The position numbers and the translations under genes are program-made. The notes under the pieces are model-generated. The model saw only the letters and a list, made by a program, of their open reading frames with translations. It was not told the DNA's origin and did no database searches. A DNA stretch of 41,461 nt from Candidatus Dormiibacterota bacterium (lineage in GTDB: Bacteria; Chloroflexota; Dormibacteria; Aeolococcales; Aeolococcaceae), in assembly GCA_003132805.1 (NCBI GenBank), contig PKYW01000067.1:26908-68368 (forward strand), given 5' to 3'. This document shows, one piece after another, positions 1 to 7,442 of this stretch; position 1 is the first letter of the stretch, and every line of letters starts with the position of its first letter.

Positions 1-275
1 AGCAGGCACGCGCCGATGATCAGCGCCGACCGCCAGTGGATGAGCGTCAACCGCTCGCGAGGCACTCCCGGCCGGTGGGTGAACGCCAGGAGCACCAACC
101 CGGCGAGCACGAACCGCGCACCCGACATCAGCAGCGCCGGGATGGTCTCACTGGCGATGTGGATCGTCAGATAGGTCGAGCCCCAGATGAGATAGACCGC
201 GGCAAAGGCGATCACGATCTGTGTTCGAGACGCCTGAGGACGGGGGATCTGGGGCGTGGACACGTTCTGTGTCAT
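1..275 (-). CDS. DMT (EamA) family transporter, N-terminal part only
   Basis: Only the first 91 codons lie in the window; the gene runs off the left edge. The start ATG is at 275-273. After a short polar N-terminus comes a hydrophobic helix ending in YLIWGSTYLTI, then ARFVLAGLVLLAF. This is the first-helix signature of the EamA drug/metabolite exporters (YedA/RhaT type), which sit in the inner membrane. It is divergent from the MocR-type regulator at 294 with only 18 bp between the two starts. MocR regulators often sit opposite a DMT exporter that they control, so this transporter is probably its target. Substrate unknown. Confidence 0.85.
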   Translation of the reverse strand, partial: MTQNVSTPQIPRPQASRTQIVIAFAAVYLIWGSTYLTIHIASETIPALLMSGARFVLAGLVLLAFTHRPGVPRERLTLIHWRSALIIGACL

Positions 276-285
276 TTGTTATGAT
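257..285 (+). promoter_or_regulatory. Promoter of the MocR-type regulator (leaderless)
   Basis: TGGACA at 257-262, a 17-nt spacer, then TATGAT at 280-285. Eight bases later the ATG at 294 begins, so transcription should start at or next to the start codon. The -35 box lies inside the divergent transporter gene. Confidence 0.7.
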
Positions 286-290
286 ACAAA
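275..290. promoter_or_regulatory. Inverted repeat between divergent transporter and MocR genes
   Basis: TTTGT at 275-279 and ACAAA at 286-290 form an inverted repeat around TATGAT. On the minus strand the same bases give TATCAT (286-281), five bases before the transporter ATG. The element is thus both a candidate operator and two overlapping -10 boxes. Confidence 0.5.
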
Positions 291-293
291 GCG

Positions 294-1619
294 ATGAACG
301 TACCGATACGTTATCACATCACCGGACGCCGGGCGTCCGAGATCGCGGAGAGCGTCGAGCGCGGTATTCGCGAGGGTGAGCTCACCGCCGGGACGCGCCT
401 GCCCACCGTCCGATCGCTGGCGTCCCATCGCGGGATCAGCACCGCCACGGTCGCATCCGCGTACCGAGAATTGCGCCGGCGGGGACTGGTCGCGGGTGCA
501 GGGCGGCTCGGGACCACCATCGCTCCCCGGGTTCCACCGTCGCCGCGAGGCAGGCCGATCGTGCCGCCGGGGGTCGTCGACCTCCTGTCGGGCAACCCCG
601 ACCCCGAACTCCTGCCCGACCTCGGAGCGGCGTTCGCTTCGCTCCCATACGACCCCGTGATGTACGGAGCTGCGGGATCCGACGCGGAGCTGCTCGCCCT
701 GGCTGCGGCCCGTCTCGATCGCGACGGCGTGCCGAGCGACCACATGACCGTGGTCGGGGGTGCGCTCGACGGTGTTCAGCTCGCGCTCATGGCGCATGTG
801 CGCTCCGGCGATCGCATCGCCGTCGAGGACCCGTGCTATCCCGGGATCATCGATCTCGCCTCCGCCCTCGGTCTCACGGTCATCCCCATGGCGATCGATG
901 ACCGCGGTCCCAGCCCTGAGGGGCTGGCGCGCGCGCTTCGGGCCGGGGCCATCGCGTGCGCGATCACGCCTCGCGCTCAGAACCCCTATGGGGCGGCGAT
1001 CGACGCGGAGCGTGCGGAGGAGCTCCGAGGCGTGCTTGCCGCCCACCCGTCGGTGTTGGTTCTCGAGGATGACCATGCCTTTGACATCACAGAACGGCGG
1101 TGCCACTCTCTCTGTGAGCCGGGACGGGCTCGGTGGGCGCACCTCCGCTCGGTGTCAAAGTCGCTGGGACCCGACCTCCGCCTCGCGATCATGTCCGGTG
1201 ACGCGACCACGGTCGCCCGGGTCGAGGGCCGCCGTCTGCTCGCCGCCGGCTGGGTCTCGCATCTGCTCCAGCGACTCGTGGTACGTCTCTGGACCGACCC
1301 CGACGAAGCGCCACGTGCCGAGTCCGTTGCCGCCACCTACACCGCGCGTCGCGACGCGGTCCGTTCCGCGCTGCATGCCCGCGGCATCGAGTCACATGGG
1401 CGCTCGGGCCTCAACATCTGGATCCCGGTCGCTCACGAGGACGCCACCGTCGCGGCCTTGCAGGAGCGCGGCTGGGGGGTGCTGGCCGGGGATCGCTTCC
1501 GCATCGCCAGCCCACGCGCTATTCGAGTCACGATCTCGCGCCTGGAACCGCACGACGCCGCGCGCTTTGCCGAGGATGTCGAAGCGGCGCTGACCCCACA
1601 GCCGTCGCGGCTCAGCTGA
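294..1619 (+). CDS. MocR/PdxR-type regulator (GntR HTH + aminotransferase-like domain)
   Basis: 441 residues, the usual MocR length. Residues about 10-75 are a GntR winged helix (GTRLPTVRSLASHRGISTATVASAYREL). The rest is a fold-type I PLP aminotransferase-like domain with the PLP lysine at Lys289 in SVSKSLGPDLRLA. MocR proteins bind PLP or a PLP-amino-acid adduct and control vitamin B6, GABA or transporter genes. Start ATG 294 is supported by a good promoter whose -10 box ends 8 nt upstream and by the absence of a Shine-Dalgarno. The divergent DMT transporter is the likely target. The methyltransferase at 1625 follows after 5 nt and is probably co-transcribed. Confidence 0.88.
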   Translation: MNVPIRYHITGRRASEIAESVERGIREGELTAGTRLPTVRSLASHRGISTATVASAYRELRRRGLVAGAGRLGTTIAPRVPPSPRGRPIVPPGVVDLLSGNPDPELLPDLGAAFASLPYDPVMYGAAGSDAELLALAAARLDRDGVPSDHMTVVGGALDGVQLALMAHVRSGDRIAVEDPCYPGIIDLASALGLTVIPMAIDDRGPSPEGLARALRAGAIACAITPRAQNPYGAAIDAERAEELRGVLAAHPSVLVLEDDHAFDITERRCHSLCEPGRARWAHLRSVSKSLGPDLRLAIMSGDATTVARVEGRRLLAAGWVSHLLQRLVVRLWTDPDEAPRAESVAATYTARRDAVRSALHARGIESHGRSGLNIWIPVAHEDATVAALQERGWGVLAGDRFRIASPRAIRVTISRLEPHDAARFAEDVEAALTPQPSRLS

Positions 1620-1624
1620 CAGCG

Positions 1625-2407
1625 ATGGCGGAGATCGAGCCGGAGCACATCCACGAGGACCGGGTGCGCGCCCTCTCCTTCGGAGGTGTCGCCGCCCTCT
1701 ACGACAAGGCGCGGCCGTCGTACCCTTCCGCCCTCATCGATGCGTTGATGGCGCTCTCGCCGCGACGAGTCCTCGACGTGGGCTGCGGCACCGGCAAGGC
1801 GGCGCGGCTGCTCGTCGAGCGCGGATGCGACCTGCTCGGTGTCGAGCCCGACCCTTCAATGGCGGCGATCGCCCGGAGCCACGGGATCACGGTGGAGGAG
1901 GCGACGTTCGAGACCTGGGACCCGCAAGGGCGGATGTACGACCTCATCGTGTCCGGCCAGGCGTGGCACTGGGTGGATCCCGAAGTGGGGGTCGCCAAAG
2001 CGGGCTCGTTGCTCCATCCCGGGGGGCACCTCGGCGTGTTCTGGAATCGCGGCCGGCCGGACGCTGCCGCCGCCGAAGCGCTCGAGGCGGTGTATCAGCG
2101 AATCGCCCCTGAGATCGCCCAGACCAGCGTGGTCATCAAGTCGGGTCACGAACCGGACGATCGATTCCGGGAATTCGCCGCTGGGGGGCTCTTCACGGAC
2201 ATCAAGGGGCGGACCTTTTCCTGGGACGCGGTCTACGACCGGGCGAGCTGGACCGAATTCATCGCCACGCATAGCGACCACGTCCGGCTGCCTGAGACGC
2301 AACGACGCGCGCTGCTCGATGCGCTCGGCGACGTCATCGACGCGCTCGGCGGAAGGATGACGTACCACTACTCGACGCTCCTCGTGCTTGCGACACGGAG
2401 GACGTGA
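1625..2407 (+). CDS. Class I SAM-dependent methyltransferase
   Basis: 260 residues with the SAM-binding motif I VLDVGCGTGKAARLL near residue 40, an acidic residue ending the second strand (LGVEPD) and a motif IV-like segment YDLIVSGQAWHWVDP. This is the Methyltransf_11/25 type that also includes small-molecule and ubiquinone-like methylases, so the substrate cannot be told. It starts 5 nt after the MocR stop with no promoter of its own visible, suggesting co-expression with the regulator. Confidence 0.8.
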   Translation: MAEIEPEHIHEDRVRALSFGGVAALYDKARPSYPSALIDALMALSPRRVLDVGCGTGKAARLLVERGCDLLGVEPDPSMAAIARSHGITVEEATFETWDPQGRMYDLIVSGQAWHWVDPEVGVAKAGSLLHPGGHLGVFWNRGRPDAAAAEALEAVYQRIAPEIAQTSVVIKSGHEPDDRFREFAAGGLFTDIKGRTFSWDAVYDRASWTEFIATHSDHVRLPETQRRALLDALGDVIDALGGRMTYHYSTLLVLATRRT

Positions 2408-2464
2408 CCACCGCCGTACCATCGGTCGAATGGCCATGGCCGTCGCCCAGCTGAGCGGGCGGAG

Positions 2465-2674
2465 GTGAGCTACGTCGCCGATCAGGCGCGAGGACTCGGG
2501 TTGCGGCTGCTCTCGAGGCGGTGGGACGATCTGCCGCACACCATTGACACGATGGACAGCGCGATCGCAGAGCTTGCGGCACTGCGCCATGTCGCGGTCG
2601 ATTCGGAGGATATCGAGGCGTTGCAGGAAGTACTTGCGGAGCTCAACGAGATGCGCCGCCAGCTCGAGTCGTGA
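2465..2674 (+). CDS. Small protein of unknown function
   Basis: 69 residues, mostly helical and charged, with a C-terminal stretch (about residues 45-69) rich in Glu and Leu that could form a short coiled coil. No family recognised. The only plausible start in this frame is GTG 2465, with GGAGG directly abutting it; no in-frame ATG exists between the previous stop and this codon. Its TGA overlaps the GTG of the next gene (GTGA at 2671-2674), implying translational coupling to the channel-like protein. It may be a partner of that membrane protein, but that is inference. Confidence 0.55.
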   Translation: MSYVADQARGLGLRLLSRRWDDLPHTIDTMDSAIAELAALRHVAVDSEDIEALQEVLAELNEMRRQLES

Positions 2675-3774
2675 GCGTCACCGACGGGCTCCAGGTCGCC
2701 CTGGGCGCCGTGGTCGTTCTGGTGACGATCTACGACGTGTTCCAGTCCGTGGTCATGCCACGGCCGGCGGTGGGCCGTGTGCGCCTCAGCTTCACGCTCA
2801 TCCGCGGGGGATGGCGCGCTTGGAGAAAGATCGCGGAGATTCCAAAGAAGCTGCAGATGCGCGAGACGGCGCTTGCCGCATTCGCGCCGATGATGCTGGT
2901 CACCCTGCTCGTCATCTGGGGTTTCACGTTCATCCTCGGCTACGCGCTCATCTTCAGCGGACTGCACGCCGGCCTGCAGCCGCAGCCCGATTCATTCGGC
3001 ACGACGCTGTTTTTCTCAGCCGGCCGTATGCTCGCGTTTCCTGTAGACGGCATCGAGGCGACGGGCATCGCGACACGAACCTTCGCAGCCATCGAGGCGG
3101 CGAGTGGCTTTGGTCTCTTCGCGCTGGTCATCAGCCTGCTGTTCTCGCTCTTCAGCTCCTTCCAGCGGCGCGAGACGGCGGTGGTGGCGCTCGATGCGCT
3201 GGCCGGCGCACCACCCACCGGCATCCAGTTGCTCGAGACCTGCGCCAAGGACGGCATGCCGCAGCAGCTGATCGCCACCTTCGATGAGTGGCGGATGTGG
3301 ACCGTTGATGTCATCGAGAGCCACCTGTCGTACCCGCTGCTCTTCTACTTCCGGTCTTCCCACGACAACGAGGCGTGGGCCAATTCCTTCGGTGCCGTCA
3401 TGGATGCGTCGACCCTGGTGCTCACCACCATTGACGGCGGGCCCGTCGGCCAAGCGCGGCTCATGCACAAGGTCGGCGCCCATTTCGTCGCCGATATGCG
3501 CGACCACTTTCGCTACGTCGGAGAACCCGTCGTCGGCGTTGAACGTGAGGAGTTCGATGAGGCGTGCGGACGTCTCGAGCGCGCCGGATACCAGCTCCAC
3601 AATCCAGACAAGGCGTGGGCGGACTTCAGCATGATGCGCAGCAAGTACGGCGCGTGGCTCAACCAGGTGACCAAGGGCCTGGGTGTTCCGCCGGCACCCT
3701 GGATCGGCGATCGTTCATACCTGCCCCACCGCGAGCGCGCACTCCTGGGAGGCGGTCAGCGCCGGGTCGCCTGA
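2671..3774 (+). CDS. Ion-channel-like membrane protein with degenerate pore loop
   Basis: 367 residues. Helix 1 spans about 8-25. Helix 2 is about 70-95. A re-entrant-looking segment (SFGTTLFFSAGRMLAFPVDG) lies at about 108-127 and helix 3 at about 140-163. A long soluble C-terminal part (165-367) follows. The helix-pore-helix layout resembles two-helix potassium channels, but the TVGYG-type selectivity filter is absent, so potassium selectivity cannot be claimed. The C-terminal domain is rich in His, Asp and Trp and matches no domain I can name. The start GTG overlaps the stop of the small gene upstream. Function unknown. Confidence 0.6.
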   Translation: MSVTDGLQVALGAVVVLVTIYDVFQSVVMPRPAVGRVRLSFTLIRGGWRAWRKIAEIPKKLQMRETALAAFAPMMLVTLLVIWGFTFILGYALIFSGLHAGLQPQPDSFGTTLFFSAGRMLAFPVDGIEATGIATRTFAAIEAASGFGLFALVISLLFSLFSSFQRRETAVVALDALAGAPPTGIQLLETCAKDGMPQQLIATFDEWRMWTVDVIESHLSYPLLFYFRSSHDNEAWANSFGAVMDASTLVLTTIDGGPVGQARLMHKVGAHFVADMRDHFRYVGEPVVGVEREEFDEACGRLERAGYQLHNPDKAWADFSMMRSKYGAWLNQVTKGLGVPPAPWIGDRSYLPHRERALLGGGQRRVA

Positions 3775-3985
3775 CCACTGTCGCTGACAAACCCGTCGCA
3801 CCGGAGTACGGGCAGCGGCGGATAGCGCGGGAAGCGAGCGTCGGTGTCCGCGAGCCCGCAGCGGACGAAGGTGGATCGTGCACCCGGAACGAGTCGCGCG
3901 TGGACGCACGATGCACAGAGGCCTGGAGCCGGAGAAGGCGTCGTGCGCACAGGAATATGGTGCACGTGGCGATCGTACGAGCGCT

Positions 3986-3991
3986 TACCAT
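3986..3991 (+). promoter_or_regulatory. -10 box of the PrmC-like gene (leaderless)
   Basis: TACCAT followed after 9 nt by ATG 4001, with no Shine-Dalgarno. The 226-nt stretch 3775-4000 otherwise holds nothing I recognise. Confidence 0.45.
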
Positions 3992-4000
3992 GCGCGGGCT

Positions 4001-4888
4001 ATGCCCGCACTCACCGTCACCGAGCACATCGACAAAGCCATCCGAAAGATCGACAAGTCCACCGCGATCGACCACTGGGACCGGAACCTCGGGCGCTACG
4101 ACGCCGAGGAGTTGATGTCCGAGGTGCTCGGTCGAAAGCTCACTGCTTCGCTCCTCGAGCGAACCCTTGACGGCACATCAAAGAAGCGATATGCGGCGAT
4201 GGTGGCGCGCCGTGTCAAGGGTGAGCCCATCCCGCGCATCAAGGGACACTACGAGTTTCGCGGACTCGATCTCCTGATCAGGGACAACGTTTTCGTGCCG
4301 CGGGCGTCGAGCGAGTTGCTGGCGAAGGAGGCGATCAGGGCGCTGCGCCGGCACCGCGGGAAGCGCGTTGCGGTGGACGTCGCGACCGGCGCCGGGCCTG
4401 TCGCCCTCGCGGTTGCCAACGAGGTTCGCGACTCGGACGTGTGGGGTGTCGATATCTCGACCGACGCGGCCGCACTCGGCAAGGACAACGCGCGCCGGCT
4501 CCGGCTCGACAATGCGCACTTCCGCGCGGGTGACCTCCTCGACGCGCTGCCGAGACGGCTGCGCGGGACGATTGGTGTCTTCACCATCCATCCGCCGTAT
4601 GTGCTTCGCCGCGACCTAAAGGAGCTACCGCGAGAGATCCGCGAGTTCGAGCCGATCGTGTCGCTCACCGACGGTTCCGATGACGGGCTCGGTCTGGTGC
4701 GCAGGCTCGCCACAGAAGCGCACGAGTGGTTGAAGCCGGGTGGCGTGTTGCTCGTCGAGGTTGGAACGTACCTGTCGCGGCGAACGCAGGCGACGCTTCG
4801 TGCCGCCGGCCTCGTCGACGTGACGTGGACCAAGGATGACCTCGGCGTCACTCGCGTGGTGTCCGGCCGGACTCCGCGGCGCGCCTGA
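4001..4888 (+). CDS. PrmC/HemK-like SAM-dependent methyltransferase with variant HPPY motif
   Basis: 295 residues from ATG 4001, chosen because a TACCAT -10 box lies 9 nt upstream; a longer frame back to 3878 exists but has poor coding character. An N-terminal helical region (1-90) precedes a class I methyltransferase fold. The SAM loop is VDVATGAGPVALAVANE, the ribose-binding acid lies in WGVDIS, and the catalytic-motif region is IHPPYVL. PrmC methylates the GGQ glutamine of release factors using an NPPY motif whose Asn holds the glutamine side chain. Here that Asn is His197, so the substrate may differ. Probably a single-gene unit; its end abuts the convergent gadB. Confidence 0.7.
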   Translation: MPALTVTEHIDKAIRKIDKSTAIDHWDRNLGRYDAEELMSEVLGRKLTASLLERTLDGTSKKRYAAMVARRVKGEPIPRIKGHYEFRGLDLLIRDNVFVPRASSELLAKEAIRALRRHRGKRVAVDVATGAGPVALAVANEVRDSDVWGVDISTDAAALGKDNARRLRLDNAHFRAGDLLDALPRRLRGTIGVFTIHPPYVLRRDLKELPREIREFEPIVSLTDGSDDGLGLVRRLATEAHEWLKPGGVLLVEVGTYLSRRTQATLRAAGLVDVTWTKDDLGVTRVVSGRTPRRA

Positions 4889-4892
4889 CCGG

Positions 4893-6281
4893 TCAGTGGT
4901 GGAAGCGCTGCCGCTCGTGGTGCGGCTGCGTGGCGGTGGTATGTTTCAACAGGCTGACCTCGCGTTTGAGGTCGTCGACGAGGAGGTCGGCGAGGTCACG
5001 CGAGAACCCGTTGCGCACCACCACCCGGAGCACGGACGTGTTTTCGAGGTTGGCGCACAACGAGTACGCGGGCACCTGCCAGCCGCGCTTGCGCAGGGCG
5101 TCGGAGACGTCGTACACGCTGTACCCGGCGGCGGGATCGACCGTGAACGCGAAAACCGGAAGCTCATCCCCGTTGGTGAGCAGGTGGAACGGACCGAGCT
5201 TGGCGATATGCGCAGAGAGATACAGCGCAGTGTCCTGGCACGCCTGCTGCACGCGCCGGTATCCCTCGAAGCCGAGGCGGATCAGCTGGTAGTACTGCGC
5301 GACCACGTTGGATCCCGACCGTGAGAAGTTGAGCGCGAAGGTCGGCATGCTGCCGCCCAGATAGTTGACATTGAAGATGAGGTCCTCCGGCAGCGCCTCG
5401 CGATCCCGCCACACCACCCAGCCAACGCCTGGATACACCAGGCCGTACTTGTGTCCGGACGTGTTGATCGAGACCACCCGGTCCAGGCGGAAGTCCCACT
5501 CCAGATCGGGCTGCAGGAACGGCGCGATGAAACCGCCCGAGGCTGCGTCGACGTGCACCGGGACGTCCGGGCCTCCGCTCGCCGCCAATTGGTCCAGTGC
5601 CGCGGCGATCGCCTGCACCGGCTCGTAGCTGCCGTCCTGCGTCGACCCGAGGACCGCGACAACCCCGATCGTGTTCTCGTCGCAGAGCGGGATCGCCGTT
5701 TCGGCCGTGAGGTGGCGACGCTCACCCTCCATCGGCACGTAGCGGGGCTCGACATCCCAGTACCGGCAGAACTTCTCCCAGCACACCTGCACGTTGATGC
5801 CCATCACCAGGTTCGGCGTGTCGACCGGCAGTCCGGCGGCGCGCCGTCGCTCGCGCCAGCGCCATTTCAGCGCGAGTCCCGCGAGCATCGCGGCTTCGCT
5901 CGAGCCGGTGGTGGAGCAGCCCACCCCTGCATGCGCTCCGCGGGCATGCCAGAGCCCGGCGAGCATGTGGACGCAACGGCGTTCGAGCTCCGCGGTCTGT
6001 GGGTACTCGTCCTTGTCGATCGCGTTCTTGTCGAGCGACTCATTCATTAACCGCCGTGCCTGCGGATCCATCCAGGTGGTGACGAAGGTCGCGAGGTTGA
6101 GGCGCGCGTTGCCGTCCAGCATCAACTCGTCGTGCACGACCTGATAGGCGGTATCGGGCGACAGCTCTCCATGGGGCAAGTGGAGCTTCGGGACTGCCTG
6201 GGTCTCGCCCGCCCGGGCATAGAGGGGGTTGATCGCGATGGTCGCGTCGGCGGCGTCGTGGGCGCGGTGATGCAGCGGCAT
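4893..6281 (-). CDS. gadB: Glutamate decarboxylase
   Basis: 462 residues, near-identical in length to E. coli GadA/B (466). It carries the group II PLP decarboxylase signature with the Schiff-base lysine at Lys278 in INTSGHKYGLVYPGVGW and the upstream HVDAASGGF motif. It converts glutamate to GABA and CO2, consuming a proton, usually in acid resistance or GABA metabolism. It is the third gene of a minus-strand operon, starting 3 nt after the unknown gene at 6285. No glutamate/GABA antiporter (gadC) is seen here, so GABA export, if any, is encoded elsewhere. Confidence 0.93.
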   Translation of the reverse strand: MPLHHRAHDAADATIAINPLYARAGETQAVPKLHLPHGELSPDTAYQVVHDELMLDGNARLNLATFVTTWMDPQARRLMNESLDKNAIDKDEYPQTAELERRCVHMLAGLWHARGAHAGVGCSTTGSSEAAMLAGLALKWRWRERRRAAGLPVDTPNLVMGINVQVCWEKFCRYWDVEPRYVPMEGERRHLTAETAIPLCDENTIGVVAVLGSTQDGSYEPVQAIAAALDQLAASGGPDVPVHVDAASGGFIAPFLQPDLEWDFRLDRVVSINTSGHKYGLVYPGVGWVVWRDREALPEDLIFNVNYLGGSMPTFALNFSRSGSNVVAQYYQLIRLGFEGYRRVQQACQDTALYLSAHIAKLGPFHLLTNGDELPVFAFTVDPAAGYSVYDVSDALRKRGWQVPAYSLCANLENTSVLRVVVRNGFSRDLADLLVDDLKREVSLLKHTTATQPHHERQRFHH

Positions 6282-6284
6282 GGG

Positions 6285-7436
6285 TCAGCCGGGCGATGTG
6301 ACGTCGTCAGGGTTTTTCGCAGCCACCTCGCCTGCCAGCGGTGCCTGCCTCCCGGTCAGCTCGGTCGCCGGACGCGGGGTGGTCGGTACCCCGGTCAGGA
6401 GGGAATCGCCGTCATCGCCGCGCATCAACTGATGTTGCAGCATCTCCATCTCGTGCTCGAGCGCCACCTTGGCGTCGATGACGCGAAGCAGCTCATCGCG
6501 CAGCAACGCGGCCTGGTGGGCGGGGTCGGGGTCATGGGTGATCGCGGCAATGCGCTCCTCCTCGTGCTCGCGCCAGCGGATGGCGAGCAGGGTGGCGGTC
6601 CCGTCCGGGGGGCGATAGGAGCGAGCGCCGGCCTCGACCACACGGCGAATGATGGCAGGCCCGCTCGACGTGTTGAGGCGCTGGCGGAGGTGCAGGGGAT
6701 GGCGTGGCGGCGGATCGGCGAGCCGGAGCCGCGGCCAGTAGATGCGCACCGCGCCGTCGTAGACGGAAAGCATGCCCAGCCTTCTGGTGAGGCGATGCGA
6801 ATCCTCGACCCGAGGCATGACGAAGACGTGCGCGAGTCCGCAGAGCTCGCGGGCGGTGAGCGCCGGGTTGCCGGCGTCGACTGGGTAGACGCCATCCTCC
6901 TCCTTGATGGCGCTGAACAGCACCACCGGGAGACGCCGGCCGGGGTCGAGGAGACACGACTGCACGAACGAGTCGATCTGCTCACTCCCCACGATCGGCT
7001 CCGGAATAGCACGCAGACGTTGCGATCCGGCAGTCGCGCCGTCGCTGACGAAGTCATGAAGCAGCGCGACAAGTGGTGGCGCCAGCGGTGACGGCGGAAC
7101 TCGAAGATGGCGCAGATCCTGTTCCACCGACACTCCGACATCGACGGTTTGACCGGTGAGCACCGCGTCGACGGTGGTGAGCCAGAGCAACGATGGATCC
7201 CACTCGTCCGCGCGTTGCACGGTCACGCGACACAGTGATCGGCTACCGCTCTCGCAGCGAATCACGTGAATTTCCTGACCGTTTTCGATCAGCTCGCCCT
7301 CGGACAACACGTCCGCGGAAGTCTTAAGACCACTCGTTGCCCACTGCCAGGTTCGCTGAGCCGCCGCTTCGAAAAGCGCAGCTCCGGCCACCCCCTTATG
7401 GTCGAGGGTGAGTCTCGCCCCGAGGGCGCGGAACAT
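6285..7436 (-). CDS. Unknown protein between two PLP decarboxylases
   Basis: 383 residues, no family I can name. The N-terminal third reads like a beta-rich domain (RLTLDHKGVAGAALFEAAAQRTWQW). The centre holds LAHVFVMPRVEDSHRLTRRL followed by a VYDGAVRIYWPRL motif, resembling an alternating strand/helix core. Residues about 300-345 (HQAALLRDELLRVIDAKVALEHEMEMLQ) look like a coiled coil. The tail is low-complexity and polar. No signal peptide or membrane helix. It lies 6 nt after the aromatic decarboxylase and 3 nt before gadB, so it is translated from the same transcript. A regulatory or scaffold role for the decarboxylases is only a guess. Confidence 0.65.
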   Translation of the reverse strand: MFRALGARLTLDHKGVAGAALFEAAAQRTWQWATSGLKTSADVLSEGELIENGQEIHVIRCESGSRSLCRVTVQRADEWDPSLLWLTTVDAVLTGQTVDVGVSVEQDLRHLRVPPSPLAPPLVALLHDFVSDGATAGSQRLRAIPEPIVGSEQIDSFVQSCLLDPGRRLPVVLFSAIKEEDGVYPVDAGNPALTARELCGLAHVFVMPRVEDSHRLTRRLGMLSVYDGAVRIYWPRLRLADPPPRHPLHLRQRLNTSSGPAIIRRVVEAGARSYRPPDGTATLLAIRWREHEEERIAAITHDPDPAHQAALLRDELLRVIDAKVALEHEMEMLQHQLMRGDDGDSLLTGVPTTPRPATELTGRQAPLAGEVAAKNPDDVTSPG

Positions 7437-7442
7437 TGCGCT

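Noticed and set aside
2671-3774. Naming the membrane protein a potassium channel
   Set aside because: The selectivity filter TVGYG is missing; only the helix-loop-helix layout is similar.
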